The position numbers were made by a program, and so were the translations under genes. Below the pieces are notes generated by a model. That model was not told where the DNA came from. It was given only the letters and a program-made list of their open reading frames with translations, and searched no databases. Shown here piece by piece: positions 10,371-21,770 of a DNA stretch of 64,000 nt (positions are counted from its first letter, which is position 1; the number at the start of each line of letters is the position of its first letter). This DNA is from Nigrospora sphaerica (lineage: Eukaryota; Ascomycota; Sordariomycetes; Amphisphaeriales; Apiosporaceae): the NCBI GenBank assembly GCA_018287875.1, contig JAGVVL010000022.1, positions 1,426,001 to 1,490,000 on the forward strand. The letters are read 5' to 3'.

Positions 10371-12229
10371 AATTCCTGAAGGAGGGGGATGAGGGTGGGA
10401 AGCCGGGGATATCCTTTGTTTGGCAGCCAGCTATAGTCGGAAGGGTGTCATGGCTGCGTGGCGAGCGAGTGAGGGCTGGGCGTGGTGCCGTGTACCGTTT
10501 GGTCAGGCCTCACAGAGAACGACGGCCCTCGTACCTCCTCAAAGACATGGCCCCAAACACGTCGAAAATGGGGCGGCAACTATCAAACACCAGGCCGTTC
10601 TTGCCCTGGTGACGTCACCGGGACATGTCCATCTCCATTCCATCATGGCGTTTCGTATTCCTCCCCTCTTCGTCAACCGATCAACGTTATCAACAGGGAA
10701 GAGTACTTGTAGTTTCAAGCCCAATGAAGAGTACTTACTAATTTCATGCCCGGTCTCGCTCTCGTTCGGCTCCCGACGTCCCTCGAGACCGCCGAGGGAA
10801 TGATTCCCCAGCTAGGTCGTGTTCATAACCATAGCCTCCGGCCTTGCCTCCTTTCGTCTCCTCTGGACCATCCACTGGCGAGATAAGACGTCAAGTTGGC
10901 TGGGGGATGTCGTTGGAAAGTGCCTTGAGCCCCTCGTTGAAGAAAGCACATGTGTCCTGGGCCGGGGACCGAAAGGAAGGTTTTAATCGTGCTTGATTTT
11001 CCAGGCGGGGCATTTGTGTCGTCCCGTCAAAGGACGGTCCGCCCACGGAGCCACGGTGCACACCGACGGCCGTCCAAATGCCCCGCCGGCTGGATGGTCG
11101 AAGAAACCCATAAGCACCGATCGCGACACCCGATGGTCTTATTCCCACCGCTGCAGTCGCAGGGCCCTCAGATCCCCGGCCTATCGCGAGAGGCGGAAAA
11201 GTCGTCGCGCAGACCGGTTGCAGGACGATGGAGCCCGAGACCGGGACGGGTTTCCGGCTGCGACGCCGAGGGGGAGGGGGAAGGGGAGCGGGGGTGACGA
11301 GGAATAAGGTTTCATCTCATGATCGGGTAGGATCGATCTGTTGTTCTTGTGCAGATCAACGGGGCGACGAAAGTCGTCGAGATCCCAGGGGTGCACGCTT
11401 CTGGGTGCTCTTGTCGCGATCCTCAGCTGCCATCTCATCTGTGGCTGTCGATGCGGGGGAGAGCAACAGGATGGGGGCACCCGCTCGAGCTGCTTTATTT
11501 ACTTCAACTATCCTCCGAGCGCATAGCCGTCCATGGAGGACCCGGTACCTTTAGTATGCCCCTCGGTAAAATGCCGACCGCTGAGCCAAAGTAAAAACAC
11601 CTACCTGGGTAAACTTCCCCTTGAAGAAAGTACTTACTGGCCGTACGGGAGAACGCAGTACCGGGGGGATACCTAGTGGTCCCTCAAAGCCAGAGGGGTT
11701 AGTGTGTACTGAAACGAGAACGCACATTCACTTGCCCTACTGCATCCCGACTCGCACGCAATCTGCATCTCGATCTGGCTGCATTATACCTGTGGCGTCA
11801 TCCCATCGCTCCCTGCAATACGGTCTCGAGCCGTCCCGGTTCTACGTTAGCAGCATCAAGTGCCGCCGGGCGCCTAGGACGTGGGTGGTCTCGGGGACGC
11901 ATGTCGTACTTGTACAACAGGTAGAAGGGGCACAAGTCCGTCCACTCCAGTAGATGCTTTCGCGTCCATGGTAATCGTTCGGTAGCAGTCGGTACATCTG
12001 CCAATCTATTTTGTCGGGGTGGTTTACCGGAAACGTTCCCTCCCTCTGGCAGCAGCATCGTTGACATGCACCCCATTTCGGGGTGCTGCTGGAACCCGGC
12101 GATCTCGCCCCATTAAAATGCGATCGGTCACCGAGCCTAAGCATTGCATCTAACCATCCATAGTTTCTAACCTAACAGTGAGGATCCTCAACAGCCGCTC
12201 GAGCATTACTCTGCACCGACAGGGCCATC
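10371..12229. other. intergenic, no gene seen
   Basis: 1.9 kb between two plus-strand genes. Paired AGTACTT words occur at about 10700-10740 and 11625-11640. No frame is convincing on either strand. Confidence 0.45.
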
Positions 12230-13101
12230 ATGTCGTTCCGCCCAGCACTGATCGTGGTGGATTTCCAGGAGGACTTTTGCCCGCCGGTACGTGCCGCCGC
12301 GCTCGTCCCCTCTCGGGGGTCCTACGTGCCCATCCGTGCCCTGGTGCACCCCTCCCCACCGCAGCTAAACGACGGGAGGACTGGATGGCCCGCTGACGGA
12401 CAGAGCATGAGCAGGACGGAGCCCTCGCGGTCGAGGGCGGGCGCGACATCGCGCCGGCGGTGAACCTGCTGCTGGCGCAGCCGGCCTTTGTGCTCAAGGT
12501 GGCCACGCAGGACTGGCACCCAGCGTCGCACGTGTCGTTCGCGGTCAACCACCCGGGCAAGCGGGCCTTTGTCGACACGGTGCTGATTCAGAAGCCGGCC
12601 GACGCGGACACGGACGCCGGCGGGGCGGCGGCGGCGACGGCGACGACGCCCCCGACGGACGAGGCGCGGCTGTGGCCGGTGCACTGCGTGCGGGGAACCG
12701 CGGGGGCGGCACTGGTGGCGGAGCTGGACGCGACGCACGTGCAGCTCACGGTGCGCAAGGGGATGGACGCGCGCGTCGAGATGTACAGCCCGTTCCGCGA
12801 CCCGTTCGGGGGCAACGACACGGGGCTCGCGGGGGCCCTGCGCGCCGCCGGCGCCACGGACGTCTACGTCGTCGGGCTCGCCGCCGACTACTGCGTGGCC
12901 CGCTGCGCCGCCGACGCCGCCCGCGAGGGCTTCGCCGCCTACATCGTGGCTGAGGCCACGCGCCCTGTCGACCCGGCCGCCTGGCCCCGCGTCCGCGGCG
13001 ACCTCGAGGAGCGCGACGGCGTCGCTGTCGTGAGCCTCGCCGACCCCGTCGTCCAGCGCCTCATCACCACCACCATCGCCCCCACCGCCGACGCCCAATA
13101 A
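12230..13101 (+). CDS. PNC1: nicotinamidase (isochorismatase-fold hydrolase)
   Basis: Exon 1 12230-12286 (19 codons), a 128-bp intron (GTACGT...CAG) and exon 2 12415-13101 give 247 residues, close to the family's usual 220-250. The enzyme turns nicotinamide into nicotinate and ammonia in NAD+ salvage, which also removes the sirtuin inhibitor nicotinamide. The Cys-Asp-Lys triad is visible: Asp11 in VVDFQEDF, Lys134 in VRKGMD and Cys179 in AADYCV. Metal ligands are seen as Asp52 and His54 in TQDWHPASH, plus the His of WPVHC. The splice restores the family sequence FCPP-DGALAVEGGRDI, supporting the intron. An Ala/Thr-rich insert (about residues 80-100) is longer than in yeast. No targeting signal is seen, so it is probably cytosolic or nuclear. 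Confidence 0.9.
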
Positions 13102-13477
13102 GGGAAATAATAGCCCCTCCCCCCTCCCCGCTCATCGGGGACGTGTCCCCGCCAGGGATACCCAAGACACACCCGGGAACGAGGAAGGGAAGCAGCAACA
13201 TGGACGACCCCTCCCTAGGCTGCCGGGTCCCAACGAGAGACCCCACGCGCTGGCCCGGCCCGACATGGATGGTGGTGTGACGGCTACATGTATCTAAGCA
13301 GGCTTGCGGATACGTCCGTTGCTAAAAACGGGTGCCTTCGGCATTGCGGTGGTTGTGGCTGACGGCGTCGTCTTCCTAATGGCCGCAAGGCTGCTCGGCC
13401 GACGGGAAGCTGACGGGGGAACAGAAGATTCCAGCACGGTGGCCCGAAGTGGCTGACTACGCATGATGTAACACTCA

Positions 13478-13519
13478 ATCCATCCATCCATCCATCCATC
13501 CATCCATCCATCCATCCAT
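13478..13519. repeat. (ATCC)n microsatellite
   Basis: About ten and a half uninterrupted copies of the tetranucleotide ATCC (42 bases). On the minus strand it reads as a Met-Asp-Gly-Trp repeat in a chance frame. Confidence 0.95.
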
Positions 13520-13886
13520 GCGCCGCCGACGACGTTCAAGTCACGATATGTATGTCGGGATTTGTTGCAAGATAACGGAGAAAAGACCACGTGTGTCCTG
13601 GGAGGGGAGTAAAACAAGAAGGAAAAAGAAAGAAGCGGGATGGGCGACCTGCATGAGGCACCCCACGTGATGCTGTCGAACGCCCTCCCCTTCATCCCGT
13701 TCAAGGGGACATGACAAGTCAGCGCTACTTGCGCATGCGCTGTCGCGCTGTCAAGTGTGCATGCGATAAGGAGGGGTCCTCTCCGGGGGCCGCCACAGGG
13801 GTGGTTCACGCAGGGGGCCGTAGGTATCCAAGTCGGGGCCTCGGTGGATATCGGTTGGTTTTTTTTCTCCCTGTCTTCTTTTCATA

Positions 13887-13931
13887 GGGAGGAGAGGGGA
13901 GGAGAGGGAGGAGGGGGAGGGGGGGGGGGGC
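13887..13931 (+). repeat. G-rich purine tract ending in a long G run
   Basis: A stretch of almost only A and G (GGGA, GGAGAGGGG, GGGAGG units) that ends in a run of G bases. It has enough G3+ blocks to form a G-quadruplex on the plus strand. The homopolymer length may be unreliable in the assembly. Confidence 0.7.
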
Positions 13932-16295
13932 GAAATCACTGCTGCGAGATGCTGTCGAGAGTCCATTTGGGAATCCGCCCCTGAGGATCCCTTTTGCCGT
14001 CCAAGCGGCGGTGAGCCCGCAACGAGAGGGGAGGGGTAGACGAAAGCCGTTGGTTTGGCAGTGGGTGGGGGCCGACAAAAAAAAGAATGAGGCACTGACA
14101 CGACATGGCGAAAGGACGCAGCAACCACCAACAGGTCAGCACAAGCGCGCGGTGACCATCGCGCGCCCCGGCCTGGGCAAGCTTGCCACGGATGGGGGAG
14201 TGCAAAGCTGGGGTCCGCAGAAGGCTCGTCAGCGCCCCCGCCCGGATTCCATGCTCGCGTGCGTGCGGAAGTGTCAGTGTCCTTGCCATGCTTTTTATCC
14301 CCCGAGGTTTCCATAACCCCGGCGGAATGGAGATGAAGGTACCAAATGGAAAACAAACGATAACGGGAACTCTCTTTCCCCCCCGCCCTGCCTAAAGGAG
14401 TGAAGGTGAAGATGGGATGCCCAGGTACGTATTCCATACGGAATCCGGGATCGGGCTGATCTTTGTCGCTCTGGGCCTGAGGCGATGGGCAAACAGTTCG
14501 GATGGAATACCCTTCGGAGTAAAGGATTGCGGTACCAATCAGCCGGGTTTCGAAGTCGCTCGAATCCCGAAGGCCGGTACTACCAAGAGAGGGGAGGCCG
14601 GACCGCTCACACCCTGACTAGGCCTGGGGGGCGAGCTATTCCCGACTAGTGGGTATTACGCACGACGCTAGGGGACAGGTATTGGGGGCCCCGGGCGGGT
14701 GTGATAGGCGCCCAAGCCAAGCGACGACCTTGTACAGTAGCTAGGCGGCGCCGGTGGGGAGGGACTGCACACTTACCTATACACTATAGATGTGTCGGTT
14801 ATTAACCGCGTGGTTGCTTGCAGTCGAGCAGGGCAGGCGTGCAGCTTATGCAGCCGGGCGTCAGCGACGGAATGAAGGCAGACCGGGTGTTGCATCCACC
14901 ATAGGACAGGGCAGGACAAGCAAGGCAGGCAAGGATTCGACTCGGATTGATGCAGTCGATCTTACGCCCGCCGGAGTTACAGTAACATGACGGGCAATGT
15001 CGACTCCAATCCCATACACCGGGAGGAACTCCTATTCATAGAGGCCAGCCGGCCCAAACGAGCCGGTTAGTAGGCGCCGCAAGGGCAGACAAGGAAATGC
15101 CAAGCAGTTGTAGGGAGACGCGAGTGGGATTCCAGACGCCGGGGATGGGATCCCATATGACGGGGCTTCCATATGGGCTTCCATGGATGGTGCCAGGGCA
15201 GGAGGACCAGACGGCGGCGTGGGAGGGATGGAAGACGTACGTTCCGGGCCTGCAGGGCCCTGGCAGAGCAAACGAACAGCGGTGCGTCGCAGCACCAACA
15301 GGACGGGCTACCGCCATTGCCTGCGGCCCTTGCGGCGCTAGCCCCCAAAAAGGCTTAGAGCTCGGCCCCGTCGGTTTGCAGTTGAATGTTCCAATTGCTC
15401 CAATTGCTCCCCCGGGCGCCCAGGGTCAACAAATGAACAGGGGTGGAAATTTACAGTATTTTTCTCCTCGCGGCAGCTCACCGACCAGCCGACCAGGATC
15501 ATCAAGTCACCAAGGGGGTCTTCATCTGCGCCCATCCTGGGCTGTCCTTGCCTGCCCGCGCCCCGTTGTGTTCGTTGTCGGGCTTATCTTGCCGCCGCCC
15601 TTTCATTCATCATCGCTGCTGTGGCCGCTCGGGAGTCCGTTGCCTCCTCCTGTACTCCCCTTGTCGGCGCGTACCTGACCGAGCCGTCCTGTGTCCGTCC
15701 CCTCGTACCCCTTCCGTATCCAAGGCCACGACGCCGCGCGACGTTCTGCTCAACCCCCATCGTACTGAGCCGATAAATACTACCGACGGAGCCCGGCAGA
15801 CGGAGAGAAGAGAAAAAGAGGGAGAGAGCCGTACCGCATCCATCGGCCCAATCCCGTCCCATCGTCACCTGCGTAGCTGCCAGGCGCATCCATAGAATCC
15901 CCCCTCCTGCGGCTCCATTCCTTCGCATTGGCCACTCATCTGGCGTCGCGTTCCGTCGATCCACAGCTTCTGCGTGCGTGCGCTGCCCCAAAATATCCAT
16001 CCGCTTTGTGGGACGGCATTCGCGACAGGGCCCTTCTCTCAGCAAAAAAACCATCGGCCGCCCGTTGGCACTCCCGGTGCTTTTTACATATAATCGTCGC
16101 GTTCCTGGTCTTGCCCTCGCCCCCTCCCCGCCCGCCCGTTTCGTACGCTTCGATCGAGGACAAACCCCATCGCCCTCGGCTGTAGCCAGCACGGAATCGT
16201 CAAAGAGAACAAACCTCTCGGGGCCCCCCTTCTTGCCATCTGTTCAACACGGCACCCCCCCCTCGTGGCTTCGGATATCGCAATTCAAGCAAAAG

Positions 16296-16722
16296 GTACG
16301 TCACGTCCCCCCTTCTTTCTGTACGCGTGCTGGTGCGCGAAGGAACGCGCCTGCGCACGCCTCTGGGGTCGGCAGCGGCCGTTCCGCCGGCGCTTGGCTG
16401 GTCTTGTGCGCCGCGTGGCTCACGCTGCTGCGTCCCAACCCACCCGATATTGTGCCCCTTTCCCCCTTCCCGTTCATCGCATCTCGGCTTCCGAGCGCCG
16501 TGGCCGGCCGGCCGACCCGCACGCGCGCAATCCTGCCTGGCGGCCGCGGCCGTGAAGCCGGGAGGGTTGGTTCCATGAGGTTTCACCATCGTCGGATGTG
16601 GCCGCTTCGGCGCTTGGCCATGGTAGAACCCTGCGTCTGCACCGCGCCATTCTTCTTTTTCTTCTGCTCTTTCGGCCGTGACGTATGATAGAAGAGCTGA
16701 CACCGGTTGTCTCCGTCCATAG
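16296..16722 (+). other. putative 5'-UTR intron of HMG-CoA reductase
   Basis: AAAAG is followed by a strong donor GTACGT at 16296. A CTGAC branch-like word at about 16697 is followed by an acceptor CCATAG ending at 16722, 51 bases before the ATG at 16774. The span is not coding. The pairing of these sites is inference from signals only. Confidence 0.35.
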
Positions 16723-16773
16723 AACTGCATCCCGGCCCGACCAATGCCTTCGCGATAGGCCTACACCGTCATT

Positions 16774-19700
16774 ATGTTCCCCTTCTTGCCTGACCGCTTC
16801 CGTCGCGGCGCGCAGCCCGACGACAAGCCCAAAACCCCCTCCAAGATCAACAAGAAGGTCACCCCCGTGCTCCAGTACTTCGCGAGCATCGCCTGTGCCC
16901 ACCCCATTTACACCATTTGCGTCGTGGCTGTGCTCGCCAGCACCACCTACGTCGGCATCGTCAAGGACAGCCTCTACGATGCCACTCGCAGTGTTCGCAA
17001 CGCCGAATGGAGCTCCCTGACCGAGGGCAGCCGTAGCCTCGTCGTGGGCCCCGAGACCAGCTGGAAGTGGCAGAGCCTGGACCCGGACGTCGCTTCCCCC
17101 AGCGACGCCGACCACCTCGCCCTCATCACCTTCGTCTTCCCCGAGTCCAACGAGGAGGGCCCCCAGACGGCCCCCAAGTCGCACATCGTTCCCATGCCCA
17201 GCAACCTGTCCATCACCCACCTGCCCTCGACTTCGAACCCCCTGACGGCCTACTCGCAGGACACGGCCCTGGCTTTCGCCGTCAAGTGGAGCGAAGCCCC
17301 GGCCTTTGTGGCCGCCGCGCAGGAGATCCCCAACGACATGCCCGGCCAGGAGCCCCTCGAGACGGCCACGGGCAAGGAGCACAAGATGTGGATCATGAAG
17401 GTGGCCGGCACCAACGCCCGCACCAGTTTTGTTCGCTGGGTGCACAACGCCTGGACCGAGTTCCTCGACCTGCTAAAGAATGCTGAGTGGCTGGACATTG
17501 GCATCATGTCCATTGGCTACCTGTCGATGCACTCCATCTTCGTCTCCCTGTTCTGGCGCATGCGCGGCCTGGGCTCCAACGTTTGGCTGGCGTCCAGCGT
17601 GCTCCTGTCGTCCGTCTTCGCCTTCTTGTTTGGCCTCTACGTGACCTGGCGCCTCGGCGTGCCCGTCTCCGTCGTGCTCCTGTCCGAGGGTTTGCCCTTC
17701 CTGGTCAACGTGATCGGTTTCGAGAAGAACATCATTTTCACCAAGGCCGTCCTGACCCACGCCCTGGACCGTCGTCCCGAGGAGCAGGACCCTAAGTCGG
17801 CCAAGGCTTCCAAGTCGCCCAGCCCCGAGGGCGTCATCCAGTACGCCGTGCAGAAGGCCATCAAGGAGCAAGGTTTTGAGATTGTCAAGAACTACGCCAT
17901 TGAGATCTCGGTGCTGATCCTCGGCGCCGCTTCGGGCATCCAGGGCGGTCTCCAGCAGTTCTGCTTCCTGTCGGCCTGGATCCTCTTCTTCGACTGCATC
18001 CTGCTCTTCACCTTCTACACGGCCATTCTCTGCATCAAGCTCGAGATCAACCGCATCAAGCGCCACGTCGAAATGCGCCGCGCGCTGGAGGACGACGGGC
18101 TGAGCCGACGCGTGGCCGAGAACGTGGCCAAGAGCAACGACTGGCCCCGCGGCACCGAAAAGGGCAAGGGCAACGCCCCCCTGTTTGGCCGCGACATGGA
18201 GAGCACCAGCATCCCCAAGTTCAAGTTCTGGATGGTCGCCACCTTCTTCGCCATCAACATTCTCAACCTGTGCACCATTCCCTTCCGCACGCCCGGTGCC
18301 ACGTCGGCCTGGACCGGTGGTCTCGGCGGCGTGGTGACGACGCCTACCGTCGACCCCTTCAAGGTGGCCGCCAATGCCCTCGACGAGGTGCTCTTCATGG
18401 CCCGCGGACACGGGCGCACGACGGTGGTGACCGTCTTGACGCCCATCAAGTACGAGCTCGAGTACCCCTCGGTTCACTACGCCGTCCCCTCGGCCAACTC
18501 GACGCTGGGCTACATGGGCGGCAACTTCACGCAGCTCGAGGGCTACGGCGTCGGTGGCCAGCTCGTCGGCAGCATCATTCAGAGCTTGGAGGACCCCGTC
18601 CTGATGAAGTGCGTCATCGGCGCGCTTCTCCTGAGCACCATTCTGAACGCGTACCTCTTCAACGTGGCGCGGTCGGGCATCAAGGACCCCAACGAGCCGA
18701 CGCACCCCATCGACCCCAAGGAGCTGGCCGAGGCGGAGCAGTTCAACGGCTCGCAGAGCGCCGCCCTTCTCCCCGTCGGCCTGGCCTCTCGCCTGCCCGA
18801 GCCCAAGCCGCTCACGCCCCAAACCACCGACGACGAGGCCGATGCGCTTTCTATGAAGAAGTCGGCCAAATCGGCGCTGGAGGCCCCCAAGGCGCCCGTC
18901 ATGTCGCACAGCCAGGTTCAGCTCGATGAGATGCTCAAGGAGAAGCGCATCTACGACATGACGGACGACGAGATCGTGGCCCTCTCCATCAAGGGCAAGA
19001 TCCCCGGCTACTCCCTGGAAAAGAGCCTCAAGGACTGCACCCGGGCCGTCAAGATTCGTCGGGCCGTCATTGCCCGCACGCCTGCTACTGCTGATCTTAC
19101 TGGATTCCTGGACCGATGCAAGCTGCCCTACGAGAACTACAACTGGGAGCAGGTCTTGGGTGCCTGCTGCGAGAACGTCATCGGATACATGCCTATTCCC
19201 GTCGGTGTCGCCGGACCCATGGTCATTGACGGCCAGAGCTACTTCATCCCCATGGCCACGACCGAGGGCGTCCTGGTTGCCAGCACCAGCCGTGGTTGCA
19301 AGGCGATCAACGCGGGCGGCGGTGCCGTGACGGTCCTGACGCACGACGGCATGACTCGCGGACCCTGTGTTGGCTTCGAGACGCTCGAGCGTGCCGGTGC
19401 GGCCAAGCTCTGGCTGGACTCGGAGGCCGGCCAGACGGTCATGAAGAAGGCATTCAACTCGACCAGTCGCTTCGCCCGCCTGCAGTCGATGAAGACGGCC
19501 ATCGCCGGCACCAACCTGTACATCCGCTTCAAGACGACGACGGGCGACGCCATGGGCATGAACATGATTTCCAAGGGCGTCGAGCACGCGCTGAACGTCA
19601 TGGCCACCGACGGTGGCTTTGACGACATGGCCATCATCTCGGTTTCCGGCAACTACTGCACCGACAAGAAGGCGGCGGCCATCAACTGGATCGAGGGACG

Positions 19701-20391
19701 CGGCAAGGGCATCGTGGCCGAGGCCATCATCCCGGCCGACGTGGTCAAGAACGTGCTCAAGAGCGACGTCGACAGCCTGGTCGAGCTGAACGTGGCCAAG
19801 AACCTGGTGGGCTCGGCCATGGCCGGCTCGGTCGGTGGCTTCAACGCGCACGCCGCCAACATTGTGGCCGCCATCTTCCTCGCCACCGGACAGGACCCCG
19901 CGCAGGTTGTCGAGAGTGCCAACTGCATAACACTCATGCGAAAGTAAGTCCAGCCAGCCCCGAATTCCCCGGCGACGTCGCGGATATGCTAACGCGCGGG
20001 CAGCCTCCACGGTTCTCTGCAAATCTCGGTATCGATGCCGTCCATCGAGGTCGGTACGCTCGGCGGTGGCACGATCCTGGAGCCGCAAGGCGCCATGCTC
20101 GACATGTTCGGCGTCCGCGGCTCGCACCCGACCAGCCCCGGTGATAACGCGCGACGCCTCGCGCGCATCATCGGCGCGGCGGTGCTGGCCGGTGAGCTGT
20201 CGCTCTGCTCAGCGCTCGCGGCCGGCCACCTCGTCCGCGCGCACATGGCGCACAACCGCTCCGCCCCCGTCACGCGCAGCACGACTCCGGCGCCTGGTGC
20301 CAACGGAGCCATGACGCCCGTCAGCCTGACGATGACCCAGGCGGCGGACAAGACGCGCAGCGCGGCGGCCAACGAGCGGGCCAAGCGATGA
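16774..20391 (+). CDS. HMG1: HMG-CoA reductase (3-hydroxy-3-methylglutaryl-CoA reductase, NADPH)
   Basis: Exons 16774-19943 and 20004-20391 (60-bp intron, GTAAGT, GCTAAC branch, CAG) give 1185 residues. The enzyme reduces HMG-CoA to mevalonate in the ER membrane, the rate-limiting step for sterols and isoprenoids. The N-terminal part has a TM helix near residues 45-65 and, at about 245-420, a set of helices matching the sterol-sensing domain ([33 protein letters not shown]). A linker leads to the catalytic domain (about 720-1150) with [45 protein letters not shown] and VGTLGGGT. Expected catalytic residues are all there: Glu831, Lys965 (TDKK), Asp1041 (GQDPAQ) and His1137 (RAHM). Ser1143 in HNRSAP sits where animal HMGR has its AMPK-regulated serine. 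The intron splits the conserved CITLMR-N-LHGS segment. Confidence 0.97.
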
Positions 20392-21770
20392 ACGGATCCC
20401 CTTTTCTCCAACCCCAAGATTACACATTAGCGCATTTAATCATCGACTTGCATCTGGGAGGATTCGGTTCACGGAGTTTAGAGGGTTGACTCGGCAGGCC
20501 CGTGCCGCGGTGCGTGTGCTGCCCAACATAATGTCGATGCCGGCCCATGACGAAAGTTACGGGTGTGCGATGAGGGATGACAAAACATGACACCGGGTCG
20601 ACGTGATGGGCGGACGGCGACAGCCAAGGAAGAGGAAGACGGAGAGAGCGATAGAGGAAGGGAGGGAGGGAAATAGAGGGAGAAAGGGAAGGAGGAACCG
20701 GGTGACGACAACACAGCCCGGCCCCGACGTTTCCCGACGGTAGATGACTCTACGGGAGCTGCGAAGCTCCGAAGAAGACACGCACATGAGAGCTGCCAGT
20801 GTATATATACTAGCATTTCCTGAGGAGGTATTGAGAACCCACGTATGCCGGGCGCGTCCACACTCGCCACCCGGCACGTAATACCACGGAAATTAATAGA
20901 TGATCGAGACGCCCCCCCCCTGGCTTTCGCCGTGCAGTGTCGTTGAGTGGCCACGACGGCAATGGCGGTTTGCGTCTCTGCCTCGGTGCAGCTCGGAACG
21001 GTCCCTTCACGGCATCACTCCTGGTCGGCAAGAGACCGGGTCCATGTCAGTAGCGCCGGAAGACAGGGCCGTCCCGTCGAGCGCGCATCGATTTCCCCAT
21101 TGCCACACCCATGGAGCGAGTCGACGAGCATACGCCCTATGGCAGTTCCTCCGTCTCCCTCCCCCCTGCGCCTCCACACTACGGTGTAGTCGGAGAGGAC
21201 CGGTGCGACTCGACCTTTGTTCGCCCCCGGGGGGAAACCGACGGGCACGGAAGCTCGGGGCGCACGGGGAGGTCCTTTTGGGTTTTTTCTCTTGGTCCCG
21301 TCGCTGTGTGGTCTCACGCGGGCCGCGCACGGGGGAGAATCCGGGGCGGGCGTGGGCGCGCCCGAAGACCCGAGACGTCGGCCCGCCCCACCGTCTCCGA
21401 CCGGCCTCGTCGAGGGCTCCGTTGCGGGACGGTGGGGTTAGGCCCGTTTGCCACCGGTGGATTCAGGGCGCCGCGTACGGATCCGCGGCGGTAACGCGAC
21501 GGGCAGGGCGTCCGGACGGGATGCGTGACTGGGGCCCCCCCGCGGGGAAGCCAAACCGGACGGGTGGGTATCGTGTAACTTCAGGTGCGTGTCCGTCTAT
21601 ATCTAGTCTAATTGGTATCAAGCCCGTAGAGCCGTTCCGGCCGTCATTACATCCTCTCTTCCCCCCGGGGGACCGCGCGCCCGTGTGTCCCCTGCCTTCC
21701 CTCCCCCCGTTTTCTCGGGTGGGAGTTTCGTTTCTTCGTCCCGGCCGCACTCGCCCGCACGCGTTCCGAC
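20392..21770. other. intergenic between two convergent genes
   Basis: HMGR and the esterase face each other, so this holds both 3' flanks. A purine-rich tract (GGAAG/GGGAGGGA units) lies at about 20620-20700. No gene is supported; the plus-strand frame at 20900-21946 runs through antisense esterase sequence. Confidence 0.5.

Larger units (their letters stand above)
13102..16773. other. long region upstream of HMG-CoA reductase
   Basis: 3.7 kb without a supported protein gene. It holds an ATCC microsatellite, a G-rich tract and many C/T-rich stretches towards the HMGR start. Frames of about 200 codons exist on both strands (for example minus 13751-14437 and minus 15584-16192), but their composition is of low complexity and shifts at random, so I treat them as chance. 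Long upstream regions and leaders are common for regulated fungal HMGR genes. Confidence 0.5.

Noticed and set aside
12322..13098. 258-codon frame antisense to nicotinamidase
   Set aside because: The sense strand holds all catalytic residues of nicotinamidase; the antisense frame has none.
13751..14437. 228-codon minus frame upstream of HMGR
   Set aside because: Low-complexity Pro/Ser/Arg content running through the G-rich tract; no splice-consistent neighbours or motifs.
15097..15678. 193-codon plus frame upstream of HMGR
   Set aside because: Gly/Pro/Ser-rich, overlapped by other equally long frames on both strands; no motif.
17473..20127. 884-codon open frame antisense to HMG-CoA reductase
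   Set aside because: It is the reverse shadow of GC-rich, codon-biased HMGR sequence; composition is Asp/Gly/Val/Leu-rich without domains, and the sense protein is certain.
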